From: Acanthopleura granulata
Lineage: Eukaryota > Mollusca > Polyplacophora > Chitonida > Chitonidae
Assembly: GCA_016165875.1 (NCBI GenBank)
Contig: JABBOT010000008.1
Coordinates: forward strand, 3,338,794-3,402,793
Length of the DNA stretch: 64,000 nt
Direction: 5' to 3'
Numbering within the stretch: the stretch's first letter is position 1; each line of letters begins with the position of its first letter. The translations under genes and the position numbers were made by a program. Below, one piece after another: positions 11,731 through 23,965 of this stretch. Under the pieces are notes generated by a model. The model worked only from the letters and a program-made list of their open reading frames with translations. It made no database searches and had not been told where the DNA came from.

Positions 11731-14700
11731 ATGATTGAAAATGGCAAGATACAATTCCTGAATTTTGTACACACAAAGCTGTTAATTCACTAATCCCCCC
11801 AATAGGATCATGTGTATCAAAATCTTTCCTGTTCACTTTTGTGCTTGATGGAATTGATGAATTCCAAAATATATTGAGAGATGTTTAGTTATTTGTGGGA
11901 CAATTGTTGTCAGAATGCCAACGTGTAGAACATGCATAAAAAGGTTGTAAACTTGAGAAACCTTGAAGGACTAGGAATCTAAGATGTAATCGTGGATATG
12001 TTAACTGGACTGCATGCTGTGGTAGACTCATCATCCATTATCCTCAGTAAACAGTAACCCACTGAGCTAAACTTCCTTTGTGTCTGTCTGTTGACATACT
12101 TTGCCTGCTTACCTCATCAGGAGCTTCAGGGCTGGATTTATGACTGGTCAGAGTATTGTGTACATATCCGTATGCCCACTGCTTAGTTAACTAGGCCATA
12201 AAATATATCCTCCAATGACCAGTGAATTGGAGTAACTTGTCTCCATTTGCAACAATTTCAATGCATGTCCTTCAACACTTGATTCTGTTCGGTAGGCTGA
12301 TGTGGGGGAGTTCTTGTTTGCATCTGTTTTGACAAATGTTTGCTCAAGGGTTTTTCCTCTCTTTTTTAGGCTTTTGTCCTTTTTCCTCAGGAATCCCCAA
12401 AGTCTTTCTTGATTCTTGGCCACATGAAGAATTGCCAGTGAAATGAGGGCAGTTTGACCCTCACATAAAACTTGGCTGCCATGAAATGTGATGTAAAACA
12501 CTGCTGTATTAGGCATTAAACCCTAATAAAACTGCTGAGTAAGCTTCAGTGGCAGATCTGATTCATGCTTTCCTCAAATAGTCCCAAGGCTTCATAGCCT
12601 GATGCTCAGCTGATTGGAAACTGGTCAGATCTGGAACAGCTGGATTGGAGGAATTCCCTCCCGATAATTATGGAGGAATAAATTCCGGACATTCACACAG
12701 TAAGTGGAATAATACTCTGGATGGAATTCCTAGAACAAGCTTGCTTGAGCTGAAACCATGGTACTGGTAAACAGATTAACCTGTGAACAAAACTCCATCA
12801 TTCTTGACCAAACTAAAAATACGGGTATACACACGTTTGAAGAAGTGAAATGGAAAGTTTTCTTGCGTGTTGTCATGAACTTCCAAGACCAGGTTTGAAG
12901 ATTTTCTGAAAAAAGTAGTGACTATTTTGTTGGTAGTTACTGGTTTATTGCATACATAAGATTTGGATTTAGACATAAATCAGGAAATAAGCATTTTTAG
13001 TCTCTAAATACATTTTAATTGTAATGGTATAATGGGGACACATGATGTGTGTCTGAATGAGCATTGGACTAAGAAAGAATGGTCTTAGCTGAGATATTCT
13101 TAAACATGTTGTATGATATTTACTGGAGGTGGTTTGGTGGTATCATTATACATGTTAGTGTATAACATGATTTTTATTGACATTGGCAGGCTGTACATCC
13201 AGGCTGCATGGCTTCTGTCTGGCATTACTGTTATTTGTCAAAATAGGATTTACTAACATCGAAATGCTACTGTGATTCTTCCAAAGATGGGATTTGATGG
13301 CATTATACTGTAGCCTTCTTGAAACAGGTTCTATTTGACATGCCTCTGTGGCTATGTACAAAGGTGCCTCATTGCATGACTACTTCCCTTGCTATAGCCA
13401 AGGTGCTATCTGCAGTAACTATATCACAGCCCTCCTCATGCTTATTCCACGGCAAAGAGAATCGCCAAGAATGCCCCGAGACATATTTTCCCCTCAATTA
13501 CACTGTCATATAAAACCACAAACTCTAAGATAACCTGCACCAGAATTTTTCTTGCCCATAAAGCTTCCAGCCAAACTCTAATTGAACTGTCTGACACCAA
13601 GAATAACTATGCTATATTCCCATTTAAGTACAAGTCCGAAGATTTTAATGTGTTCAATTAACAGTGGACTTATGCATGGTGAAAGTTTTATGTAGGGCAG
13701 TTTTTTACATAAGAAATTAAAATCAGATTCCTTTCTAATGAACTGAGGCTTAAAAACTTTTATTTTGTAGCAAATTTTTCTGCACATGACATAGCACAGT
13801 GGTGAATTTAGTTACTAGAAGCGTAGAACTCAAACATACTTCAACACTTTCCTAATTGATTTCTTGTCTAAATGAAAAAAAACAACAACATTTGTTGGTT
13901 TTAATTACCTGATACTGTCAGGGGTAGAGGCATGACACATTTTTAGTGGCTTTATTAGGATTTTTGACATCTCCAATGTCAGAATTTTTGTTGCAATCTA
14001 CAGTTTTTTGCTTAAAATAGTATTGATTTTTAGGTGCAGCATAAAAGCTATAGTGCAGGAGGTATTGAACGTAGGAGGAAGCTTTAAAGGGCTAGGCATC
14101 TCTGCATTGTAACCCATGCTCGTCTTTTGACTGCCTCTAAATTTTCAAATTTTCCATCCTCCTCATATGGCCATTGTGTGGGAAAATGATTAAATAAGTT
14201 TATTGAATATGCTCAGTAATATCTCCATCAGCCATCCTCTTTCTGGTTGAACAACTTAACGATGTCACCAGGTTAATGATAATTTCAGGGAAACCGTGTT
14301 CGGAATTCAATGAGCTGGGTTCAGCTAGGAGCGGAGATTGAACTGACAGCTTTTTCTGCTGATTTTTGTATTATGAATACTCTCAGTATCTGAATTAAGG
14401 CCTGTATTATTCACACGCTTGTTGTTACATAATCTGTGGACATGTGCTCACAACAACATGAGGTTCCATTAACTTGAGCTGTTAGTATACGCTGGACAAA
14501 AAAGTGTGTTATTGTTACTGAGATGAATTTGTGAAGTTCTCAGTGCAGACATCTGTACATCTTCCTCATGGCAACCAGAGAAGTTGGGGCCTAGGATATC
14601 ATCACAAGACACACTCACACAAAGGAAATAGACAAATTACATTCCTCATTGTGGAACCATCTGGCACGCCCAAGGGCTTGCTAAGTTGTCAGGTAGTTGG

Positions 14701-14814
14701 TAAACCATGGATATCTGGACCAGTAAATTTATTCCTCCCACAGAAATTTTATATTTACATCTCTTAAGAACTTCCTGAAGATAGTTTTACCTCTGTGTCA
14801 TAACGATGTAATTT
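11731..14814. other. No gene seen
   Basis: Only short frames without recognisable products on either strand; no strong repeat found. Confidence 0.5.
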
Positions 14815-14821
14815 TTTGTCT

Positions 14822-14965
14822 CATTGAACCAGGTAAATTTTTCTCTGTGAACCAGATAATTATGCCCTTGTGAACTAGGTAATGTTTCAGAATGTGCCAG
14901 AACCAGATATGTTTATCTCTGTGGGAGAATAAGATCATTTTGCCTCTGTGTGAGGACAAGATAAC
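14822..14965. repeat. Short degenerate tandem repeat (~26-30 bp)
   Basis: The word GTGAACCAG(G/A)TAA and variants such as GTGAACTAGGTAATG and AGAACCAGATATG recur with a TTTCTCTGT / TGCCTCTGT spacer for about five units. Confidence 0.55.
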
Positions 14966-17222
14966 AATGAGCTCCTGTACGTTAAATAAGCTTTTCTCTA
15001 GAGCTAATGAATTAATTATACATTTGTGACAAACCTAACATTACTTGAATGGACTGAAAATTTTCACTTGGTATATATAAACAGAAATATAAAAATAGCT
15101 ATGTGTAGATCAATAATGGTCCCGCACTGCCCATGTGTTCATCTAGAGGTTTATGTCCGGAAATCAGCCAAGTTAGGTTAGTTACGTATGTTAGGTTGGC
15201 ATTTTTGATCCTCTGCCATAAAACAAGCTGCTATTGCATAATAACACTTAGTCAGGTCTTTAGTATGGCATAAAAACACCCAGGAAATAAAGACATAAAA
15301 CCAGTGTGTGACCTCGTTTGTTTTATTTGCAACTATTTGTTCAAGGGGAGGAAAGATGAAAGAAGAAAAAAAAATATTCTAATGTTTTATTAAGCCAGCC
15401 GTGGATGCAACAAGCACACCTTGATTTGCACAGGTCTGTATGTGAGTGGCACCGGCAGTTTGTTTGGGGTGTCTTTGTATTTCACGAAATTTCCTAAGTA
15501 AACTGGTTTAGTCAATAATTTTTTGCCACATGGAGTGTTTCTCAAAAAAAAAAAACCAATTCAAACACTGCATAGTATAATATTATGATGCTTAAGCCAG
15601 ACACTTTTGCTTCTGTTATGGAGCCAGGCATTTCAAATTTGGTACACACTTTTTTATGATGGTTAATTTTTTACAAACATTGCTCGTTTTGGAATCGAGT
15701 TCAGCTTCCTTGGGTTAGAGAGCTACAATGCGGGCAGATCTGTAATACCCAGTATATTAAGGTTTGCAACTTGATAATTCCCCAGGACTGGAAATGGTAA
15801 TGGCCACGACCAGTATATGTTACATGTTAATCGATCTTGTACATCACCAAATGAGAGGGCTGTTTGTAAGGTTTGTCGGGATGTACCAGTCTCCACCGAC
15901 ACATTTTGTTTTTGGAATAGCTCGGCAACCTGAAGGAAGTACTAATATTTCATAAATGTGACATAAGGGCCTGTAGGAAATTGTTTCACACATATCATAG
16001 TGAGGTCAGAGGTCAAGGTTTCTGTTAAGTTGTTATTCAGATTGTGTATATATATGTGTACGGCAGGATTTTTTTATTTCATTGTATGACATATAGACCT
16101 TGGAGATTTCTGGCGTTTCTGTGATATTGATTTTAAGGGTCAGTGTCACTGAAAGGTCATTTGTGTGCTGACTTAGCCAAGTTCCTCACTAAACCAGTAT
16201 TTCAAAATTTGAAAACACCGCTCGCCTAGACATTTACATGGAGAGTGGATATTTCTCACTGGTGGTTGGTTGTCCAAATTAATGTGATGTGATAATAAAT
16301 ATTCAATTTTATTCTGTGTGTATACAGAGCTTTAATCTCAAAATCATTTAGGAGTTAAAGTGCGAAACATTGTAAAATTTTGGTAATGCTGGCAGATTCT
16401 GTTTTGCCGATCATGTAAAATTAATTAAACAGCAACATGCTTATTCACAGTGTTATGGACACTGGGCCATTAACATTAACAGACAGAGTGTCCAGTTTTG
16501 TACAGATGTATCATGTGAGCGATTGCCTGCACATGTAACTTGTACTTAATCTGGTCAGCTGTCGATAGTGACCTCCACATTCAAGCCTGACGTTATTAGA
16601 TGGCCAAGCCACAGTGCCTGTAGGGTCACATTTCAAAGAGTCCAGACTTGTTTGATGTTTCGTCTGGCTAAGATATGTCAAATTTAATACCCCTCAGCTT
16701 TTAATGTAACATTCTAGGCAACAGTTGTGACCATTAATGAGAAACCTGTGACCAAAAGCCTGTGCAGCTTTAGATATTGAAAGTATTGTTTTAACATAAG
16801 TATGATGCACTAGTTCTTAATTCTAATTTGAGCTATAGCACAGCTGTCAGATGAATGATAAATTGTAACGCTTCTGATGTCTTGGTCCTAGGCTGAGGCT
16901 AATCGCTGTGAACACAGTTATCTAGCTTGTGTAGTTCGGAACAGTGAGGTGAAGAATTTGAATAGACCCGCTTAATTACCTCCCTTGCCACTTGAGAGCA
17001 CATATGATGTATTATTCCACATCAGACAAATTCCTCTGCTTTTGATTGGACCGCAATGGTCACATGGTAGGCTTGTATAACTTTATACAGTGCTGCAGAT
17101 GCTATATGCGTCTGATGACTCAACAGGAGAGAGAACGCCTTAACATAACGGTTACAGTGTTACGCAACAATGACACCTACAATGCGTCACAAAATAAGGT
17201 TGAATGAACATTGTCATGACTT
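14966..17222. other. No gene seen
   Basis: AT-leaning single-copy sequence without a recognisable gene. Short homopolymer runs occur near 15366 and 15545. Confidence 0.5.
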
Positions 17223-17234
17223 CATGACGTCATG
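17223..17234. promoter_or_regulatory. CRE-like palindrome
   Basis: CATGACGTCATG is a perfect 12-bp palindrome containing the CREB/ATF consensus TGACGTCA. It sits in a complex segment (about 16850-17290) that is richer in CpG than its surroundings. No promoter or gene is seen beside it, so its function is only suggested by the motif. Confidence 0.3.
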
Positions 17235-17366
17235 ATTCCCAGGTCACTTCTTGGTCATTCAAAGCTCCTCGAAGGGACAGGAAGTTATTGTTGAAGCTTC
17301 GTCTGTTTTTCAAGAAACAAATTTTCAGGGTAGTTTTTAGGTTCTTCCGCAGGATAAATTCATTAC

Positions 17367-17470
17367 ATACTTACTGGGTGAAAGGAATACGATAGTATAT
17401 GGGGTCAGTAATCCTCCATATGAGGCTTACAGATCCCATATACTTTCTTGTCCTTTCACTCAGTAACCAT
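17367..17470. mobile_element. Near-perfect ~104-bp palindrome, MITE-like
   Basis: The left arm (17367-17406, ATACTTACTGGGTGAAAGGA..GTATATGGGGTC) pairs with the right arm (17432-17470, GATCCCATATAC..TCCTTTCACTCAGTAACCAT). The middle (CCTCCATATGAGG) is itself nearly self-complementary. No coding capacity. It looks like a foldback or palindromic non-autonomous DNA element. Confidence 0.7.
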
Positions 17471-20400
17471 GTCACTAATAATGCCAGATGAAGTTTTGAT
17501 GCATGAAATATGGAGAATTGTCAGACCTGTCTGTTGTATATCTTGTGGGATTTCTGCCACTTGTTTTAATTTTCTATAAATTGTAAATTAATTGGGTTCA
17601 AGGGTATATTCTGGGCGTTCCAAATCAGTTTAAAGAAACTAAAATTGGTTCAGTATAAATTTTCTCTACAACAGTGTTTGAAAGTGGCCATTCATCTTCA
17701 GCTGAAATAGGGACAAACTTTCCTGCGCAAGTGAGGGAGAGTGACCTTAAGGGAGGTAATTCATTGGAACCCTATGCAAATTAGTTTCTGAGAAAGGTAA
17801 CTTCAACCAAATTTTACTTATGGATGAAACATCATGGTTTTTAGTTTAAGGTAAATGTGGTAAGCAGGGTGGGGTGGGGTTGGGGGTATCAAATGCTGAA
17901 AGAAAATACAGAAATAATTTAACTTTGTATCAAGTAGATATAAATTTGTAAAGCCAATCTCAGAACTGCAAATTTTAATTTAGACTCCCGCCTGATTTTC
18001 TGTGGTTCACCCACGTGTCCTTTAAGAATACACACACAGTGACAACTGTGCTCTTCTCAACTGAGGAAGAGTAAAGGAATTTTAAGGTACATTCCATGTA
18101 ACACTTAGCTCCTAAAGTGGGAAGATGGTACAACCGCCCACATTATTACAAATCAGCAAGCTATGAAATGTTGGCACAGGTTCAGTCTAGGCACACTCTG
18201 CCAGCTGGAAGCGGCTATGATGGTGGATGATAAGACCATTAAGGTTGTCATCTCTGTTTACCTCTGCCATGTCTGTTCTGGCCCTCTCTTTGACAAAACC
18301 AGCTCAGGTTTATATGTTATGTAACACACAGATCAGTGTATGTATTATCATGAAACTGAAACAGTGTTCTGAGGGATTCAGATTGTACCACAGGTTGTTG
18401 ATGGCTGCAGTGCTTGTTACAGGCATAACTGGTGAGTAGATGAGCCACGTAGCATGTCAGTCTTCTTGGTATGCTTTAAAGGCCAGTGCACAACAGAGGG
18501 ATGCCAGCACATTTGTATATAGCTACTGTTGCTGACTACATGAAGCTGATGTGTTGAATGGTCAAACGTATATCACATTTGGTTGTTCAAAAATGTTCGG
18601 TTTACTCTTGTCAAATATCTGTATCTGCCGATTCAAGTAATGTTACATATTTATAGGGTGATACCAGATAAGAGAGTAGATAACTTTGATGTGACATATG
18701 TGGTTTTTATTAAACATGTTAACATCAAACACATTCAAAACAGCTTCCCAGTTTAGATTGGCTCAGGTTAGAAAAAGGATTAACCCCAGTGCAGTTCAAA
18801 CAATTCATCAACAAATGGATGGCTTTGAACAGAACAGATAGCAGATGTTTCATACTTATTGTGTTTGTGGGCTTCCCACACGTATGTGTGCTATGAAATT
18901 TGTTAAATAAGGCTGCATGTTTCCATGGAGACAGCATTGGCATTTGCCCTGTTAGCCTAACATGAGTGTGCGGATCTGTGTCTAATACTGGACATGTCTC
19001 CAAGATTTGCAGTCTAAGGTATTTACACTCACAAATAGCCTCTCAACTCATGTCTCAACACTACAGTTCTATATATGTGTATACATTGTTTCCATTTTGT
19101 TGTCAAATGACAAGTAATTGTTCGTGGTGTTCCTATTTACCTCCAAGATTTAATGATTATAACTCTTTAGTAGTCAAGGCATTATATATACACTAATGAA
19201 GTGAATAGGTAGATAAATTCTCACACTTATGTCTTAAGCCCGGCTTATTTTCTCTCCCTGATTAAACTGTTCTTGATCATTTCATAATCAGAAAAAGAAA
19301 TTCGGTTTTCTTCATTTTCTCTGGACATGAGGACGGCTGTCCCAATCAGCACTTATATACGAATCCGCATTGATTCACAGATTGACACTGACTCTGCAGA
19401 CGTGATGGTGTGCAAAATGAGTTGCTGAAGGCAGTGTCAATGTTAGGCGGTGTAAAAGTGCATATAACTTCCTCTCTCCAGAAAACTGGCAGAACCAGCG
19501 TGTCATTAACATGCATCCAGGCCAGATTATTCAAAGGCACTCATTCGACTAACACGATATACCAGGTATTTCTCTCGTGAAGGCATTAGGTAACTAGTAG
19601 ATTGCTATAACCAATCAGTAAGATTCTGTAATGGTTTCATAGGACAGACAACAATTTTGTGCCAGTGATCATCAGGGCCTTGAAACCCAGCAGAAGTTAT
19701 CTGGAATAATTTCTCCTCGCTGTGCTCAATAAACAAGAACTGCATGTCTCACTGGTTAGTTTCACGTCTTATATTCAGATTACATATTGAATTTTCTGGA
19801 GACTTCAGATGGGAGCTGAAATCGACAACACTGGACCACTTGATCTTGTGGTGAAGATGTTCTTGTGAAAATCACATGTTTGACACAACTTGAACTTGCA
19901 AGTGTTCGTGACATTCAGCAACAGTTCACTGGACCTCTGTGTTATTTCACGAACCTAAAGCAACAAGGTTCAGCATGAAGAGGAGAACAGGATTCCCATC
20001 ACATGTGATTGAAGTTTTCTCCTTGCTGTCTGTTTCATGTAGAATACACCTGTATCACACGACTTTCTGTAGAGTCTAGCTGTGTGAATTGAATTGAACA
20101 TATTTTTGTTGTGTATAGTGAACAGTGGGATTGGGAACAAGTTCTTGAAAACTTATTAGCTCCTTTCAGTAGAATGAAAATGATTTTTGTGATTATTTAG
20201 CTGTGGGTGGGGAAAAATGAATGACAGTGAAGTAAGACGCAAAAAAGGGAAAGAAAAAAGGGAAATTTAGAAACATTGGATTCAAGATAATTAAATAAAA
20301 GAGCAGATCGAAATGAAAAAAAAGGCAAGGTAATTAAGACATACCTCAATCTATAAGAGGCCTTTGTGTTTGCATGGCACTATAAAAGATCTGTGAACGG

Positions 20401-21300
20401 TCAACATGAATTATATTTTTTCTGAGACTGAGGACTATAAGATGTGAGAAGCTTTTACTTCTTTCAGCATATGTTTCCTTAAATACACAATGAAACCATA
20501 ACCCTGCTGTGCTGTAAAATTTGAAGCACCATGAAAACCAGGTATTGCTTGTGCATGTACATGCATGTATGTGTCAGTGTCCCAGGTCCAAATTCAAGGC
20601 ACAGAAGTGTCATTGACACACCTGATGTGCTTTTTTTTTTCTAATTTACAAAGCACCAGACTTGACCACCCCAGGCTAGTGTTACCTCTAAGTGCTGTTT
20701 TATTTTCAACAGTTCCATTAACAGACTGTCCACCAGCCTGTCTCTCCCTCTCTCTTTTTGGTGAGACTGTGAAACTACATAAGATTTGAAGGGTGGGGTA
20801 GCCAGCTGTTACAATAGCAACTTGTCCTATACAGAATGTAGGGTGATGTATGTTCTGACAGGTCCTTAGTAAGGCTATACATCAATATAGGCTGTACAGA
20901 AGAGAGCCCTGTCCACTTTGTATGTGATTGATATGAATATCGTGGGTTCTATGAATCACTGACAAGGGCATTAATACCAGATGAAGTCACTCATGTCTCT
21001 GGTGTGTTTTTGTAACCAGCACATCCCCAAGGTGGAGTGGACCATGGTTTGCCAGAGAGGCATTGCCTGGCCCCGTGAGATCCTGTGAGATAGCCGACCA
21101 CCTGTTTAGTGTTAACACAGTGTCTCAGTTTGTGTTGTTATTTGTGTAATATATAGTTGTAAGTTCTGTTGTATTAATTAGGAAGACAACTGGATGGGTA
21201 AATGTGTCGAGATCATCGTTTAATTAGGGCAATCAGTCATTGTCAGTGATCCATTTTTTAATAGCGCTACATTGATTATATGGTAAGATTTTCATGTTTA
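17471..21300. other. No gene seen
   Basis: Single-copy sequence with short frames only. The segment 19325-19560 is compositionally more complex than its neighbours but has no recognisable product. Confidence 0.5.
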
Positions 21301-21330
21301 TTGACTATTAAAAACAATTCGAATACATGT

Positions 21331-22848
21331 GCTTGGTTTGTGATGTACCTGGCGAGGGACAGTAGTTTGTCTGAAAGCTGCCCTGTGTGCTTGGTTTGTG
21401 ATGTACCTGGCGAGGGGCAGTAGTTTGTCTGAAAGCTGCCCTGTGTGCTTGGTTTGTGATGTACCTGGCGAGGGACAGTAGTTTGTCTGAAAGCTGCCCT
21501 GTGCGCTTGGTTTGTGATGTACCTGGCGAGGGGCAGTAGTTTGTCTGAAAGCTGCCCTGTGCGCTTGGTTTGTGATGTACCTGGCGAGGGGCAGTAGTTT
21601 GTCTGAAAGCTGCCCTGTGTGCTTGGTTTGTGATGTACCTGGCAAGGGGCAGTAGTTTGTCTGAAAGCTGACCTGTGTGCTTGGTTTGTGATGTACCTGG
21701 CGAGGGACAGTAGTTTGTCTGAAAGCTGCCCTGTGGGCTTGGTTTGTGATGTACCCCTCGAGGAGCAGTAGTTTGTCTGAAAGCTGCCCTGTGGGCTTGG
21801 TTTGTGATGTACCTGGCGAGGGGCAGTAGTTTGTCTGAAAGCTGCCCTGTGCGCTTGGTTTGTGATGTACCTGGCGAGGGACAGTAGTTTGTCTGAAAGC
21901 TGCCCTGTGTGCTTGGTTTGTGATGTACCTGGCGAGGGGCAGTAGTTTGTCTGAAAGCTGCCCTGTGCGCTTGGTTTGTGATGTACCTGGCGAGGGACAG
22001 TAGTTTGTCTGAAAGCTGCCCTGTGCGCTTGGTTTGTGATGTACCTGGCGAGGGGCAGTAGTTTGTCTGAAAGCTGCCCTGTGTGCTTGGTTTGTGATGT
22101 ACCTGGCGAGGGACAGTAGTTTGTCTGAAAGCTGCCCTGTGTGCTTGGTTTGTGATGTACCTGGCGAGGGACAGTAGTTTGTCTGAAAGCTGCCCTGTGC
22201 GCTTGGTTTGTGATGTACCTGGCGAGGGACAGTAGTTTGTCTGAAAGCTGCCCTGTGGGCTTGGTTTGTGATGTACCTGGCGAGGGACAGTAGTTTGTCT
22301 GAAAGCTGCCCTGTGTGCTTGGTTTGTGATGTACCCCTCGAGGGGCAGTAGTTTGTCTGAAAGCTGACCTGTGCGCTTGGTTTGTGATGTACCTGGCGAG
22401 GGACAGTAGTTTGTCTGAAAGCTGCCCTGTGCGCTTGGTTTGTGATGTACCTGGCGAGGGACAGTAGTTTGTCTGAAAGCTGCCCTGTGTGCTTGGTTTG
22501 TGATGTACCCCTCGAGGGGCAGTAGTTTGTCTGAAAGCTGACCTGTGGGCTTGGTTTGTGATGTACCTGGCGAGGGACAGTAGTTTGTCTGAAAGCTGCC
22601 CTGTGCGCTTGGTTTGTGATGTACCTGGCGAGGGACAGTAGTTTGTCTGAAAGCTGCCCCGTGTGCTTGGTTTGTGATGTACCTGGCGAGGGGCAGTAGT
22701 TTGTCTGAAAGCTGACCTGTGTGCTTGGTTTGTGATGTACCCCTCGAGGGGCAGTAGTTTGTCTGAAAGCTGCCCTGTGGGCTTGGTTTGTGATGTACCT
22801 GGCGAGGGGCAGTAGTTTGTCTGAAAGCTGCCCTGTGCGCTTGGTTTC
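21331..22848. repeat. 58-bp minisatellite, 26 units plus a partial
   Basis: Units begin GCTTGGTTTGTGATGTAC; the first starts at 21331, the second at 21389 and the last, partial one at 22839, exactly 26 x 58 bp apart. Units differ mainly at ACCTGGCGAGGGAC versus ACCCCTCGAGGGGC (variant form near 21751, 22331, 22505, 22737), at GCTGCCCT versus GCTGACCT (near 21667, 22363, 22537, 22711) and at GTG(T/C/G)GC. The reverse strand is open through the whole array in more than one frame, giving apparent 539- and 521-codon proteins. Both simply translate the same unit in rotating phase and are not taken as genes. Confidence 0.97.
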
Positions 22849-22902
22849 CATAAAAGTAAACATAAGAACCCAGTCCTACACTGAACTTGATTCATTGCGT
22901 TC

Positions 22903-23135
22903 TTGCTTCAGTGGCACAGTGGGTATAGCATCCACCTAGTAAACTGTGGGTTCGGAGTTCCATCCCGAATGGAATTGTATCTAGGTTTGTAAAATCGGTA
23001 ATCTTTGTTCGACCTACTATTAAAGAGAACTGTCCTAAGTACTTGTCGGTCTGGTGTGAGTGTAATGTGACTGGGTGGGGCTTCATATCTGGTGTGGTAG
23101 GCATGGTGTTTCAGTGAGGCGGCACTATAAATACA
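22903..23135 (+). mobile_element. tRNA-derived SINE, family 2
   Basis: The head has an A-box-like AGTGGCACAGTGGGTATAGC near 22910 and GGTTCGGAGTTCCATCCCG near 22950. The body has GTGTGAGTGTAATGTGACTG, GGTGGGGCTTCATATCTGGT and TTTCAGTGAGGCGGCACTAT. The same body words occur at 48740-48860. It starts about 55 bp after the 58-bp minisatellite ends. Confidence 0.8.
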
Positions 23136-23719
23136 TGTATATCAACAATTGGTCCTGTCTGATGCAAGACGTTGGCATAAAAGAAATAATGTTGAAATCA
23201 ATGTTAAACTTCAATAAAGCAGCCATTCCTACACTGTAGGATGACCATGCACTTCTTACCATAATTATACACATATAAAATGAAACCTCTTTTGACTGTG
23301 TACTCTTAGAATATGCCACATAACACAGTATCTATAAATTCATTGTTGTCAGCATGGAGAGTGGTCAATGAAGTGGGTTGTGTTTACAGAGATATTTGTT
23401 AATTCCAGAACAAGATTTTGGGAAAGATATTCTGTTTTAATCAGTGACCCTTTATTCGTTACTACGGTAATCACATGACAACAAAATAAAAGATAGGCTC
23501 AGGTGAAGTCCAAGATGGTAAACCTATTGACAAGTGTCAAAGAACTCATAGCCGTAGACAAAACAGTATGATCATCATTTGAAAACCTTATCATATATGA
23601 ACAACAAAGCAGAGTTTAAGGAATTGAGACATCACCTACATGTATACTATAGACATGACAACTGGCGTGGGACCTTTACATCGTTAAGGCAGGTACACAA
23701 GCATGTGTTTCTTGTCGTG

Positions 23720-23965
23720 TTAGTCTGGAGTGTCATGCTTTGTGCGCAGAGATCGACCAGACACGAGGGATTGTGTGCAGCTGAAGCAAGCGTACGTGTT
23801 CAGCGTCGCCGATGTCTTCATACGTTATTGGTGCGTGTGGTAAAGCATTAATTTAAAGCCCTGTGCAACAGGATGTTGATGCAGTGCGTGCTCGGAAGAT
23901 GCTGTCGCTGGCGTCCGAGTGCGTCCTGGATCCCGCGAGGACCTCTCACATTTTGCCAGCTGATT
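23720..23965. other. CpG-dense block
   Basis: CpG dinucleotides are clustered here (for example GCGTACGTGTTCAGCGTCGC, GGCGTCCGAGTGCGTCC and ATCCCGCGAGG), whereas the surrounding sequence is CpG-poor. A 90-codon forward frame overlaps the left part but is unrecognised. It could be a small CpG island/promoter, an exon of an unrecognised transcript, or an old GC-rich element. Confidence 0.35.

Noticed and set aside
21331..22848. A CRISPR array
   Set aside because: Repeats adjoin with no unique spacers, and the genome is clearly an animal's.
21276..22895. Two reverse-strand reading frames of 539 and 521 codons
   Set aside because: They are translations of the 58-bp minisatellite in different frames, with the same peptide repeating in rotated phase. 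There is no domain, promoter or splice evidence.
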